From positions 175,152-239,151 of the forward strand of contig NZ_JAEVLT010000006.1 in NCBI RefSeq assembly GCF_024494385.1: a DNA stretch of 64,000 nt, given 5' to 3'. The translations under genes were made by a program, and so were the position numbers. The notes beneath the pieces are model-generated. The model was given only the letters and a program-made list of their open reading frames with translations. It was not told the origin of the DNA and made no database searches. The stretch comes from Bacillus sp. EB600 (GTDB lineage: Bacteria; Bacillota; Bacilli; Bacillales; Cytobacillaceae). Every line of letters starts with the position of its first letter. Within the stretch, counting starts at the first letter, position 1. This document shows, in pieces, positions 36,932 through 46,482 of the stretch.

Positions 36932-37159
36932 ATTCAAACACTCCCTCACTCAAATTATACATGAAAACGGCTGCCATCTTTACAAGCAATAGATGGCATT
37001 AGTCCCATGGAGCAATCTTCCATACTTTTATTGTTTTAGAAGAGAAACAAGTAGTAACTTGCTGTTATGAAAAATAGTGAATAGAAACACTTTGAACAGG
37101 AAAAATAACAGCAAGAAAGAAAGGGGAAAATTCTTCTTTCATACGATTGGTGACAAAAA

Positions 37160-38344
37160 ATGAAAAAATTATTATTTGTATTCCTGGTAATATTCTCACT
37201 AATAGGATGGATTTGGCAAGATATAGAAGCAGGGAGAAAAGAGATACAAAAAGCGAAACAAAGCCGAATTCATAACGGGGACTTTCAGCTGTATACAGAT
37301 GGACGTGATTTATATAAAGCTCTTTTTTCAGATATTCGGAAAGCCAAAAAAAATATATATATTCATTTTTATGTCATCGAAAAAGATGCAATTAGCCAGA
37401 AATTTCTTACACTGTTAAAGGATAAGGCAAAACAAGGAGTAGAAGTAAAACTGTCGGCCGATCGAATCGGTAGTCACAAAATTTCAAGATCTATGATAAA
37501 GAGCTTACAAAAGGCTGGAGTCCAGTTTGCCTTCAGTGGAAAAGCAAATTGGCCTTACTTTTTTTACACGCTGCAACATCGTAATCATCGTCGAATTGCT
37601 GATTTAGACGGTACTATCATTTACGTAGGCGGCTTTAACATGGGAAAAGAGTATTTAGGAAAAGATAAGAAGATTGGAAATTGGAGGGACTACCATGTTC
37701 GAATCAGCGGTGATGGGGCACAAGACATGGAAAGGCAATTTTTGCAGGATTGGAAAAAAGATACGGACCAAAGGGTCACTTTTCATACAAACTCTTTGAA
37801 AAAAGGAAGTACTCGTTATCAGTATATATTTTCAGATGGCAAAGGTTTGGCTGAGCAATATAAAGAAAAGATCGAGAAGGCAAAAAAGTCACTTGTCATT
37901 GCCACGCCGTATTTTATACCAGGTAAGGACATGACAGAAAAATTGCTGCAAGTGAGAAAACGGGGGGTATCTGTAAAGATTTTGGTACCGATTGAAAGTG
38001 ATGTACTTTTCATGAAACAAGCCGCTTATCCATCCTTACGGGAACTGTTGAAGCATGGAGCGGAAATTTATTTGTATCAACACGGTTTTTTTCATGGGAA
38101 AGTTATGGTTATTGATGGAAAGTTCGCTGATCTTGGGACGGCTAATTTTGATTCTCGAAGTTTTTACCTTAATAATGAATCAAATTGTTTTATTTATGAT
38201 GGGCCCATTCTCGCTGACATTCAAGAACAGCTGGATAAAGATTTCCGACGGTCAAAGCGTATTTCAGAGTCCTATTTTGAAAAATTGAATTTATGGGATC
38301 GATTTTTGGAGCATGCATTTTCGGTTATTTCTTATTACCTTTAA
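37160..38344 (+). CDS. Cardiolipin synthase/phospholipase D-like protein (YwjE-like)
   Basis: A 394-residue protein with an N-terminal membrane anchor and two phospholipase D domains. The second HKD motif is canonical (FFHGKVMVIDG, with GTANFDSRSF after it). The first reads NHRRIADLDGTIIYVGGFNMG: the usual HxK lysine is Arg. The family transfers phosphatidyl groups, typically to make cardiolipin. Length and anchor fit the minor Bacillus enzyme YwjE rather than ClsA. It is monocistronic with a weak ribosome site. Confidence 0.78.
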   Translation: MKKLLFVFLVIFSLIGWIWQDIEAGRKEIQKAKQSRIHNGDFQLYTDGRDLYKALFSDIRKAKKNIYIHFYVIEKDAISQKFLTLLKDKAKQGVEVKLSADRIGSHKISRSMIKSLQKAGVQFAFSGKANWPYFFYTLQHRNHRRIADLDGTIIYVGGFNMGKEYLGKDKKIGNWRDYHVRISGDGAQDMERQFLQDWKKDTDQRVTFHTNSLKKGSTRYQYIFSDGKGLAEQYKEKIEKAKKSLVIATPYFIPGKDMTEKLLQVRKRGVSVKILVPIESDVLFMKQAAYPSLRELLKHGAEIYLYQHGFFHGKVMVIDGKFADLGTANFDSRSFYLNNESNCFIYDGPILADIQEQLDKDFRRSKRISESYFEKLNLWDRFLEHAFSVISYYL

Positions 38345-38528
38345 TTCAAGAAGTTCAACATTTTATTATCCACACCACTAAGCCTTGTTATTTGTTTTTC
38401 AAAAGATAAACCTCTACAATATATTTATCTTTAATTAAAATATTCTTAAAATGAGGCAAATAACTATCTTCTGAAAAGAAATTGATTTTGAGAAATGCAT
38501 CTATAATGGAATGTTGGAGGAGTACAAA

Positions 38529-39599
38529 TTGAAGGATGTTCATATAGAAGAACATAAAGGTATGGAAATTGGACTTTATACATTAGCAGATTTAGGACCG
38601 GATCCTCATACAGGTAAAACGGTAACTGCCAAACAACGGATTGAAGAGATTATCGAAGCTGCAAAAATGGCTGATGACGCGGGGCTTGATGTATTTGGTG
38701 TGGGAGAACATCATCGGCTTGACTATGCAGTATCAGCACCGCCGATCGTTTTGTCGGCGATTTCCCAAGTCACAAAACGAATTAAGCTGACAAGTGCTAC
38801 CACTGTTTTAAACACGATTGATCCAGTTCGCTTATTTGAGGATTTTGCCACGCTTGATCTTTTATCAAATGGACGAGCCGAGATTATTGCGGGGCGGGGG
38901 GCTTTTATAGAATCTTTCCCTTTGTTTGGGTATGATGTCAATCTTTACGACGAATTATATGAAGAAAATATCGAGCTTTTCCAGGAATTGAATGCTAATA
39001 AGGTAATTAGTTGGGAAGGGGAGTTTCGTTCATCATTGCAGGATGCTGAAATTTCCCCGCGTCCAGTACAAAAAAGTATTCCAATATGGGTAGGAGTTGG
39101 TGGTACCCCTTCAAGTGCAGCCCGAGCAGGCAGGTTAGGTTTGGGTTTAACCTTGGTTATATTGGGAGGAGATCCAATCCGCTTTAAACCACTTGCTGAT
39201 GTATACCGCAAAGAGGCTGAACAAGCTGGTCATGATCCTGCAAATTTACAGATTGCTGTTACGGGACATGCTTATATTTCTGCAACGACTCAGCAGGCAA
39301 AAGACGAATTCTATCCTTATTATTCAAATTACTGGCGCTACCTTAATCGTCAACGTGGAATGAGTACCCAGATGTCGAGAGAAGATTTTGAACGTTTGTC
39401 AGCGCCCGAAACAGCATTATTTGTTGGAAGTTCGCAGCAAATCATTGAAAAAATACTTCATCAATATGAGCTTTTTGGTCATCAGCGCTTTATCGCCCAA
39501 ATAGACATTGGCGGTATGCCATTTAAAAAGGTTGCCGAAAACATTGAACGATTAGCAACAGAAGTAGCACCAGTCATACGTCAGGAAACGAGTAAATAA
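38529..39599 (+). CDS. LLM-class flavin-dependent oxidoreductase
   Basis: A bacterial luciferase-like monooxygenase fold of 356 residues, with MEIGLYTLADLGPDPHTG, GVGEHHRLDYAVSAPPIVLSA, the IKLTSATTVLNTIDPVR segment and IIAGRGAFIESFPLFG. These enzymes use reduced FMN and O2; the substrate is unknown. TTG 38529 is chosen because GGAGGAG ends seven bases before it; ATG 38511 lies before that site. Confidence 0.82.
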   Translation: MKDVHIEEHKGMEIGLYTLADLGPDPHTGKTVTAKQRIEEIIEAAKMADDAGLDVFGVGEHHRLDYAVSAPPIVLSAISQVTKRIKLTSATTVLNTIDPVRLFEDFATLDLLSNGRAEIIAGRGAFIESFPLFGYDVNLYDELYEENIELFQELNANKVISWEGEFRSSLQDAEISPRPVQKSIPIWVGVGGTPSSAARAGRLGLGLTLVILGGDPIRFKPLADVYRKEAEQAGHDPANLQIAVTGHAYISATTQQAKDEFYPYYSNYWRYLNRQRGMSTQMSREDFERLSAPETALFVGSSQQIIEKILHQYELFGHQRFIAQIDIGGMPFKKVAENIERLATEVAPVIRQETSK

Positions 39600-39716
39600 A
39601 CATCCTAATTGCTGCGAGCGCTTATTTTTTCAATAAGTAAAAGTGAACATAAAATATGCAGAATGCGGAAAACTAGAATTTGAAAACTGGTGCTTATATT
39701 TCTGAGGAGGTTTTAG

Positions 39717-39872
39717 ATGGAAAATACAGAAAATCTAACTCAATTGCTGCGGGAGTATGGCTATCCGGAAGAATCAATCCGCCGCTTTTTGAAGGATACT
39801 GAACATATAAGCTATGAAATGGCAAAAAAAAGAATCATGCCATATCAAGATATTACGGCAGAAAGGGACTAG
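39717..39872 (+). CDS. Small hypothetical protein, 51 aa
   Basis: ATG 39717 is six bases after a perfect GAGGAGG. The product is 51 residues, basic and amphipathic (LTQLLREYGYPEESIRRFLKD, then YEMAKKRIMPYQDITAERD). A strong terminator follows 46 bases after the stop. The ideal ribosome site, sensible composition and own terminator support a real gene. I do not recognise it. Confidence 0.65.
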   Translation: MENTENLTQLLREYGYPEESIRRFLKDTEHISYEMAKKRIMPYQDITAERD

Positions 39873-39918
39873 ACAGGAAAATAATCACTTGCAGCTGGGT
39901 AAAAAACATAAAATAAGC

Positions 39919-39953
39919 AAAGCTCCAGGCAATGAGTCCACTGGAGCTTTTTT
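39919..39953 (+). terminator. Terminator after the 51-aa gene
   Basis: AAAGCTCCAG and CTGGAGCTTT form a perfect ten-bp stem with a 12-base loop, followed by T. Confidence 0.85.
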
Positions 39954-40027
39954 ATCTTTACATCCAAATTGTCTTTGCCAGGCTCCTCATTTTTTTAAAA
40001 GCAAAACTTTCTTTAGGGCTTTGACTA

Positions 40028-40195
40028 CTACTTTTGGATCCAATATAAAACAAATTTACAATGGTGAAATAGTAACTGCCGTTGGTTTTCAATGTGTAGA
40101 TCTTCTAATACAAATGCATGACCATATCTTGGACAGAACTTCAGATCAGCTTTCAGATATTTCCACTCAAATGGAGAATATAGATCCTCATTCAT
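40028..40195 (-). CDS. Possible small protein, 55 aa
   Basis: The minus strand holds an ATG at 40195 preceded by GGGG at a suitable distance and encodes MNEDLYSPFEWKYLKADLK, CPRYGHAFVLED and HCKFVLYWIQK, ending in two TAG codons. Composition is protein-like, with many aromatic residues and two Cys. It could be a small gene or the start of one cut short. The rest of 39954-40430 shows nothing I can name. Confidence 0.35.
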   Translation of the reverse strand: MNEDLYSPFEWKYLKADLKFCPRYGHAFVLEDLHIENQRQLLFHHCKFVLYWIQK

Positions 40196-40430
40196 TACGT
40201 ATACCCCATTCCGTTATTTGTAACAAATCAAAGTCACAATAGGACTTCTCTTAATGTAATCTTAATAGTATGCAAAAGAAAATTAACATTTAAAACCCTT
40301 CGATCACGATATTATAAATGTATGAATTTATAAATATAGTAATAGTAGTAACTTTTTTTGAATATAAGAACTGCTGTTTCTTACTTCATCGTTATCAGTT
40401 AATAGTTTTTATGAAAAGGGGATGACTTTC

Positions 40431-40517
40431 ATGTTGACATTATTATTTGGAATCGGTGGCTGTATTTTTATTATTATTTTTACATTATTTATACTAAGAA
40501 AACCAGAACAAAAATAG
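40431..40517 (+). CDS. Small membrane protein, 28 aa
   Basis: ATG 40431 follows AAAAGGGG by nine bases. The product is a single membrane helix (about residues 3-22, LLFGIGGCIFIIIFTLFIL) with a basic tail RKPEQK, typical of bacterial single-span miniproteins. Function unknown. Confidence 0.55.
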   Translation: MLTLLFGIGGCIFIIIFTLFILRKPEQK

Positions 40518-40542
40518 TAAATCTAAGTTTAATATTTAAAAA

Positions 40543-40570
40543 AGAAGCGGGCGACATTTCGCCCGCTTCT
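40543..40570 (-). terminator. Terminator for the lost RND gene
   Basis: AGAAGCGGGCGA and TCGCCCGCTTCT form a perfect 12-bp stem with a four-base loop. The A run on its left is a U run on the minus strand, so it terminates the RND remnant just upstream on that strand. Confidence 0.8.
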
Positions 40571-40574
40571 ACTA

Positions 40575-40745
40575 TTATGAGATTTTATTCAGTACTTGTT
40601 CATTTTTCCGTTGTTTGCGATAGATGATTTCGTACACAACAGGAACAACAATCAGTGTCAAGAAGGTTGATGTTGTCAGCCCGCCAATTACAACAATCGC
40701 TAATGATTGGGAAAGAAGGGCGCCTTCTGAAAGACCAAGTGACAT
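40575..40745 (-). pseudogene. C-terminal remnant of an RND efflux pump (AcrB/SwrC type)
   Basis: The minus strand encodes SLGLSEGALLSQSLAIVVIG, GLTTSTFLTLIVVPVVYEI and a short basic tail, the last two helices of an RND exporter; the GGL..STxLTLxVVPVVY pattern is diagnostic. Only about 56 of roughly 1000 residues remain. The native terminator is kept, so a deletion removed the 5' part, with a junction near 40745. Confidence 0.8.
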
Positions 40746-40783
40746 TTATGGACAAATAGGTACTTTTGCCAATGAAGGAGATT

Positions 40784-41103
40784 ATGAAGAATTTTATTAA
40801 CGTTGATAAAGAAATAGCGGCTTTATACAGTATTGACGCAGTAAAAAAATGGACTGACGTCTTCTCCGGAAAGTGTTTATCCTCTCTAGATGCACTTCAA
40901 GCGGAGTTTGCAAGCGGTGAACCGCGTGAAACATGGCAGGAGCCTTACTGCTGTATTTAGACAAACAAAGCGATAATGATGAGTGGAAATTTTGCTGCGC
41001 AGGCCTACGTCCTATTTTTGGGCACTTTGAGAATATGGAGACCATGAACAGCTTAGTAGTTTTTTATACTGCAAGTAGCTCCTTCTACATTACTTCTTTT
41101 TAA
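40784..41103 (+). pseudogene. Frameshifted small gene of unknown function
   Basis: Frame 1 encodes MKNFINVDKEIAALYSIDAV and continues to ASGEPRETWQ, then hits a stop. From about 40940 the next frame continues GALLLYLDKQSDNDEWKFCC and LRPIFGHFENMETMNSL to a TAA at 41101. One missing G after base 39 of the TGGCAG stretch (near 40940) would rejoin them into about 106 residues. No family recognised. It abuts the RND deletion junction. Confidence 0.5.
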
Positions 41104-41105
41104 TG

Positions 41106-41738
41106 TTATTTCTTTTCTAGAATTGCTTTAGGCATTTTTTTAGAAATGATAAAGATGGTGATCATCGAGATAATAAGAATATAAATTCCATATAAGCTTA
41201 TTGAGAACCATTTGTTGTGAATGAGGTTTGCACCAGCAAAGGAAATAATAAAAATGTTTGGAACTTTTCCAACTGCAGAAGCGAAAAAGAATATTTTCCA
41301 ATCAACTTTACTTAACCCACAGGCTGAATTGAAGACGGGGGCAGGAAGGACTGGAATTAACCTTGCTATTAAAATCGTTATGAATGACTTTCGATTTAGA
41401 AGTTCCTCATATTCTTGTACTTTTGGATATTTCTGCAAGGTTTTCTGTGCCCAATCTTTGAATCCATATCTACAAATAAAAAAGAATAATATCGTTCCGA
41501 TCATCGCTCCGGAATATGAAATAAATAACCCTTTGGTTGCTCCAAACAATGCCCCAATCATTCCTGCTAGAACCGTAAAAGGAACAATAGGAAAGAACAC
41601 ACAAATAGCAGCTAACAGCGTACTGATTAGAACCGCATTTGTACCATCTTGTTTAATTACTTGAATAAGGCCATCTTTTTGGGTAAATCCAATGAGGATG
41701 ATTGAGAGGACGATAAGAATACTGACGATTTTTTTCAA
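41106..41738 (-). CDS. TVP38/TMEM64 family membrane protein
   Basis: A 210-residue membrane protein with about five helices. The VTT/SNARE-associated core is visible: LAGMIGALFGATKGLFISYSG, then FITILIARLIPVLPAPVFN and VGKVPNIFIISFAG. Members are related to DedA proteins, with suggested roles in lipid transport or membrane homeostasis. TTG 41738 is seven bases after AGGTG and is preferred to ATG 41753, which precedes it. Confidence 0.82.
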   Translation of the reverse strand: MKKIVSILIVLSIILIGFTQKDGLIQVIKQDGTNAVLISTLLAAICVFFPIVPFTVLAGMIGALFGATKGLFISYSGAMIGTILFFFICRYGFKDWAQKTLQKYPKVQEYEELLNRKSFITILIARLIPVLPAPVFNSACGLSKVDWKIFFFASAVGKVPNIFIISFAGANLIHNKWFSISLYGIYILIISMITIFIISKKMPKAILEKK

Positions 41739-41894
41739 AAGCTTGCACCTCATTAGTTTTTCATAGTTCTATTATAAATCTTTTTGAAAAATTTTTAGCC
41801 ATAATATTATAATTTTTTCCCCGAGGGTAGTATATTTTTAAATGGCAGACAAAATGAGCAATGGCTGCATTGCTCTGTTTACGTGGTCATAATT

Positions 41895-42962
41895 TCACTC
41901 GACAACCCCAAACTCAATGATTTTGACATCTGCGGTAACCTTAAATTGAGCACTTTTATAGCTCTCCTGCCATTTGTTAAAATCAAAATTTCGTGTTCTG
42001 GTTTTGGCAATATGGCCAAAGCCGACCGGGTCAATTTCTTTTTTTTGAAAATCCTTAATCATTTTCGTACATTCTTGGGCAACTTGTTTTTCCAGTTGTT
42101 TCTCGATTTTATGGATCTCGCCCTTTTTAAGGGTCCTGTCTTGATGCTCGGTTAGAAACCCATTTATTTTAATTGTAACTGCAAATTCATAGGGATTCCT
42201 TTTTGTCAGTCTGATTTTATTCTTTGATTTAATGCTTTTTACAGTGGATTCTCCATGCTTATCCTTTACCTCTACTGAACCCATGGTGTGTTTGTCGACA
42301 AGGAGCTTGAAATAAAACATTTTGTTCTCGCTGAGAATGTCAACCACTTTTTCATCCTTGAAGAGGGCTATCCCAGTTATGGTAACTAAATGAGAATTAA
42401 TCTTCTTGAGCAGAGGCAAATAAGGATCCTGCCCTTTTTGGTAAAAAGTAGCCAAAAAGCGATGAAGGTTGGTTAAAGGCAAATTTTCTCCTTTCATATT
42501 ATGTTTAATTAACTGTGTAAGGTATGCGGCATTGCCACGGTCTCCATATTTACCTTCAAAAATATCATTTGCTTTTCCATCCACTACAGCTAATTGAACC
42601 CTTGAGCCAACACTTGGATCACGAAGGAAGACGTCAAGTATTTTAATGATTCCCTCACGTGCAACATCTTCTCCAAAAAAAGCAAGATCCAGACTTCCGC
42701 CGACAATCGGCTGGGAAGCTTTTTTCTGCATTTCGGATAGCAAATCTCTAATGACATTTCCTTTGGCGGTAAAGGTGAAATTTCCAAATGACTTGTCCGG
42801 TTTAAATACGGGGATCATGATACTTGCAAGCATTTGATCACCGCTTTTATCAACACCGACACCCGTTGCAATATTTACATCATCAATCACATTTTTTTGC
42901 ACGCATCCAGCAAACAATATAGTGCAAATAAGTAAAGGCAGGATGAAGGGAACATTCTTCAC
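41895..42962 (-). CDS. gerAC: Spore germination lipoprotein, GerAC family
   Basis: The C subunit of a GerA-type germinant receptor. A signal peptide with lipobox LFAGC (Cys20) is followed by the GerAC fold with VGVDKSGDQ and the C-terminal domain KTRTRNFDFNKWQESY. It is anchored outside the spore inner membrane. The start overlaps the gerAB stop by four bases. The gene symbol gives the family; the paralogue (GerA, GerB, GerK or another) is not resolved. Confidence 0.9.
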   Translation of the reverse strand: MKNVPFILPLLICTILFAGCVQKNVIDDVNIATGVGVDKSGDQMLASIMIPVFKPDKSFGNFTFTAKGNVIRDLLSEMQKKASQPIVGGSLDLAFFGEDVAREGIIKILDVFLRDPSVGSRVQLAVVDGKANDIFEGKYGDRGNAAYLTQLIKHNMKGENLPLTNLHRFLATFYQKGQDPYLPLLKKINSHLVTITGIALFKDEKVVDILSENKMFYFKLLVDKHTMGSVEVKDKHGESTVKSIKSKNKIRLTKRNPYEFAVTIKINGFLTEHQDRTLKKGEIHKIEKQLEKQVAQECTKMIKDFQKKEIDPVGFGHIAKTRTRNFDFNKWQESYKSAQFKVTADVKIIEFGVVE

Positions 42963-44047
42963 TTTGATTTCACCTTCTTTTTAATGAGCAATGCTAAATA
43001 GAGAATGGGAGTATAAACATAACCTAAAGTAAAGCCAAATTTTGAGTCTAGGTTAAATAGAAGATTCATTCGTTCGCGCGTAGATATTTGTACCACGATA
43101 ATCAGGCATAGCAATGCAATGAAAAGGACTGCTTTTTTTTGACTGACATGATAAACACGTTTGGCGACCCGACTGGCAACCCATAGTGAAATTGCGACAT
43201 TGGGGAGAATGATGATGGTCCAATTCGCAATACCCAAATACTCGAACCTTTCAGCAATCGGAAGCCTGACAATTTTCCACATTTCCAATGTTGGCCAAAT
43301 CGATCGATCAAGCAAACCGGCCGGGAAATAGGCAAAGCTAATAACGGCCAAGCCTGTATAAAAAAAGGTGGTTGACAAAAGCCCGATATGAACCCATTTT
43401 TTTGATTGCTCAGGTTTCTTAATAAAAGGATAAAAAAATAATAATGTGCCAAAGCCAAGATAACTAAATGACATATTGTACCCACTTTTTATCATTTCGA
43501 TAAAGGTATGGTCGATTATAGGAAGCAAATTGGTAAAATCCGCATACCTTAATGCAAATCCGAAGGAAAACACTAAATAGGAGGGAATGATAATTCCAAA
43601 AAAGGAAATTCCCGCAACTGTCCTGAATCCTCCAAAGACAATATAAATCCCTAAAAGTAAATAGACGATCGCAAACCAAAACGGACTGAAATCAAGAAAC
43701 ATCCATGTACGAATAATTTCAATCAGACCGCTAAGCGCCGCTGAACCAGCCAGGATAAAATAGAATATAAACACGGTATTTATGCTGTTTCCAATTATTT
43801 TTCCAAACAGATAAACATTGGCGTACATCACATCTCCATCTACAGCTTTGCAGATTTTATACATCATCCAGACAAGGATGTTGGTTGTTAATCCTGCGCT
43901 AATAACCGAAATCCAGGCATCATATCCGGCATCTTTGGCAATGATTCGCTGAAAACCGAGGACACCAATTCCTATCTGCATGGAAACGATCACATACGCG
44001 GCCATAAATGGTGATACTTGGAATCTCTCCTGAACGGCTCCCTGCAT
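42959..44047 (-). CDS. gerAB: Spore germination permease, GerAB family
   Basis: The B subunit, a ten-helix APC-superfamily protein (362 aa) that binds the germinant. It begins QVSPFMAAYVIVSMQIGIGVLGF, typical of GerAB. AGGGAAG precedes the ATG. It sits 23 bases after gerAA. The germinant cannot be inferred from sequence. Confidence 0.9.
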   Translation of the reverse strand: MQGAVQERFQVSPFMAAYVIVSMQIGIGVLGFQRIIAKDAGYDAWISVISAGLTTNILVWMMYKICKAVDGDVMYANVYLFGKIIGNSINTVFIFYFILAGSAALSGLIEIIRTWMFLDFSPFWFAIVYLLLGIYIVFGGFRTVAGISFFGIIIPSYLVFSFGFALRYADFTNLLPIIDHTFIEMIKSGYNMSFSYLGFGTLLFFYPFIKKPEQSKKWVHIGLLSTTFFYTGLAVISFAYFPAGLLDRSIWPTLEMWKIVRLPIAERFEYLGIANWTIIILPNVAISLWVASRVAKRVYHVSQKKAVLFIALLCLIIVVQISTRERMNLLFNLDSKFGFTLGYVYTPILYLALLIKKKVKSK

Positions 44048-44070
44048 TTTTACTTCCCTGCCTTCCGTGA

Positions 44071-45642
44071 TTATTCATCAATGTCTTTCTTTTTCTGGGC
44101 CTTTTCCTTGCTAAACCGGCCGGGGTCATTGGTTCTGAGAAACTGTGGACGGTTGGCCTGACTTTTAAATGGGAGCCGAAAGAGGGCATCCTTAAAGTCT
44201 CGAACTCTTAGCGGGAAGATTGGTTCCATAAATGGAAAGCCCAGCGAGGTAAGCCGCAGCAGATGGGTTAGTAAAAAGCAAAAAGCGATGGTGATCCCAA
44301 GCAATCCCCATAATTCTGCCATGAAAAGAAACGGAAAACGCAAGATTCGGATCGTATTGCTCATTTGGTATACAGGTGTTGTGAAGGAGGCAAGAGCAGA
44401 AAGGGCAATAAAAATTAATAGAACATTGCTCGTAAGCCCCGCTTCAACTGAAGCGGTTCCTAAGACAATACCGCCCACAATACCGATTGTCTGGCCAACC
44501 TTAGTAGGAAGTCTTGCTCCTGCTTCCCTTAATAGTTCGATTGTTACTTCCAAAAACAATACTTCAAGAATAGGCGGGAAAGGGACAACACGCCTTGAGG
44601 TAACTAACGTAACTAATAAGTCCTTTGGTATTAGTTGATAGTGGTAACTCACCAACGCAACATAAAGAGGTGTGATCATAATCGAAAAAGTAACGGAAAA
44701 TAAACGTATTAATCTGATAAAAGAAGCAAGAATCCAGTTAAGAAAATAATCTTCAAATGAGTTAAAAAACTCTGTCAAAGAGGTTGGTCCGATTAAGGCT
44801 TGGGGCGAGCCGTCCACTAAAATCACAACTTTTCCTTCAGAAAGGCTGGATGTCACCCGGTCTGGTCTTTCTGTATCAAGCAGCTGCGGAAAAGGAGAAT
44901 TCCCGTTATCTGAGATCAACTGCGTAAAAAATGAACTGTCAGCGATTTCATCCTTTTCAATATCGCTAATCCGCTGCTTAACAGTATTGATAATTTCCTT
45001 GTTTGTGATTCCATCGATATAGAGGACCGCTACCTTTGTTTTTGATAGTTTTCCTACGCTGAATTCTTCCGCTATTAATTCCTTAACAGGTAAACGCTTG
45101 CGGATCATGTTCATGTTTTGCCAGATGGCTTCGACAAATGCTTCTTTTGGACCAACTACGCTGAATTCAATTTCCGGGGCCGATACCGCTCGGACAATTT
45201 CTTTGTGCGAGGAGATAAAGGCAAATTTACTTGGTTCTCCTTCAAGCGTTAGCAGGACATTTCCGCCCAGCAGCTTTTTAGGGATATCCTCTGGGTTGCT
45301 CGACAGCTCTACATCAGCTACCGGAAGCAGCTTTTTAACGTCGGTTATTTTATGAAACTCTCCCTCAAGTAAAGGGGGAAGGGCATTATTGTCCAGCACC
45401 TTTTCTTCAACCAGTGAGATAAAAAAAGAAAAATAGAATTTTTTGCCAGACATTTGATTTACATAGAAAGTTTTTTTAAAGTCTGTTGATTGTGAAAGTT
45501 CTTTTTCCCAGTCTTCAACATGATTGTTTTTTTGTTCACTTTTTTCCTGCTTGCTATGTTGATCTTTTTGTTGATTTTCCGGGTTAGTTTTCTTATGCTT
45601 ACGTTCTTTTTGTTTGAAAAAATTATCCATTTTTCGCACCAT
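44071..45642 (-). CDS. gerAA: Spore germination protein, GerAA family
   Basis: The A subunit, 523 aa. A charged N-terminal tail (Lys/Gln/Asn-rich, about 1-45) precedes two soluble subdomains (about 50-290) and a C-terminal membrane region with FSVTFSIMITPLYVALVSYH and LLREAGARLPTKVGQTIGIVGG, the most conserved GerAA block. First gene of gerAA-AB-AC, expected to be expressed in the forespore. No clear sigma-G promoter or strong ribosome site was seen, so the start is uncertain. Confidence 0.9.
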   Translation of the reverse strand: MVRKMDNFFKQKERKHKKTNPENQQKDQHSKQEKSEQKNNHVEDWEKELSQSTDFKKTFYVNQMSGKKFYFSFFISLVEEKVLDNNALPPLLEGEFHKITDVKKLLPVADVELSSNPEDIPKKLLGGNVLLTLEGEPSKFAFISSHKEIVRAVSAPEIEFSVVGPKEAFVEAIWQNMNMIRKRLPVKELIAEEFSVGKLSKTKVAVLYIDGITNKEIINTVKQRISDIEKDEIADSSFFTQLISDNGNSPFPQLLDTERPDRVTSSLSEGKVVILVDGSPQALIGPTSLTEFFNSFEDYFLNWILASFIRLIRLFSVTFSIMITPLYVALVSYHYQLIPKDLLVTLVTSRRVVPFPPILEVLFLEVTIELLREAGARLPTKVGQTIGIVGGIVLGTASVEAGLTSNVLLIFIALSALASFTTPVYQMSNTIRILRFPFLFMAELWGLLGITIAFCFLLTHLLRLTSLGFPFMEPIFPLRVRDFKDALFRLPFKSQANRPQFLRTNDPGRFSKEKAQKKKDIDE

Positions 45643-45723
45643 TTCAAATGTTTTCGTTTATTTTTACCGGAATTGGCAGGATTATCCCTTATAAAAGGAG
45701 TGTGAAATTTTTATTTTATGAAA

Positions 45724-45750
45724 AAAGAAAAACCCGCACAAATGGCGGGG
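45724..45750 (-). terminator. Terminator for the 116-aa gene
   Basis: CCCGC and GCGGG pair around a seven-base loop, followed on the minus strand by TTTTTCTTTTTT. It lies 150 bases beyond the stop of the minus-strand gene at 45901. Confidence 0.6.
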
Positions 45751-45900
45751 TTCATCGTATGTCATTTTCGGATACAAATGGGGTAGCATAGTTAGATGTT
45801 GAAGAGAAAAGATCATTGAGGCCATTGGATTGGAAAACCTTTTAGGGGAAAGGAGTATAAAAAAGAAGATTGGACTTAAGTGTTTGAATCTTAACATTTT

Positions 45901-46251
45901 TCATCGTTTATAGAGAATAAAGGTCGATTTCCGTTTTGTTGAATGTTTTTCCCAATATTGGTGGAATGCCTCCAATACTTCTTTCGCAAATAAATCTCCA
46001 TCTCCTTCCTGCCTAATAACGCCATAATCCAGCTTACTTTGATTAGTTGTACCACTAAGGTGTATACAATTTTCTAAGTCCAACTCAATATAGAATTGCA
46101 CTTCAATTCCTTCCGGATTTTTTATGGCTGCGAGATAATTTCCGAATTCTTCGACGAGGACCTCGACAATCCATCCCTTTTGCGCACTTTCATTTAAAAA
46201 TTCTTGATATAATCTGATAAAAGTATTAAAATCCATTTTGTTCCCACACAT
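45901..46251 (-). CDS. Hypothetical protein, 116 aa
   Basis: A soluble, acidic 116-residue protein (or 111 from MDFNTFIRLY) with FGNYLAAIKNPEGIEVQFYIELDLENCIHL and a basic C terminus. It looks like a small alpha/beta domain similar in character to SMI1-like or immunity-type folds, but I cannot assign it. Its own terminator-like hairpin supports a real gene. Confidence 0.6.
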   Translation of the reverse strand: MCGNKMDFNTFIRLYQEFLNESAQKGWIVEVLVEEFGNYLAAIKNPEGIEVQFYIELDLENCIHLSGTTNQSKLDYGVIRQEGDGDLFAKEVLEAFHQYWEKHSTKRKSTFILYKR

Positions 46252-46482
46252 CCTTTACTGATTGTTGAACATTTATTAATTCCATATAATAAATCAACAT
46301 AAGGCTGCATTTAATTGTGGAATGAAATGGTGAAGGTTCACTCTGCTTTTAATTCTTTACTAACCACTATATGCAACTTCCTAAACGAAAAGAAGATTTA
46401 CATGATTTTGGAAATCTATGTGGTATACTAAACTTGTTTTGTTTGAGCTATTATAAATATTGACAGCAGAGGAGCGACCATT

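Noticed and set aside
39814..40242. Open frame of 142 codons on the plus strand
   Set aside because: It overlaps the well-supported 51-aa gene in another frame, runs straight through a strong terminator and has no ribosome site.
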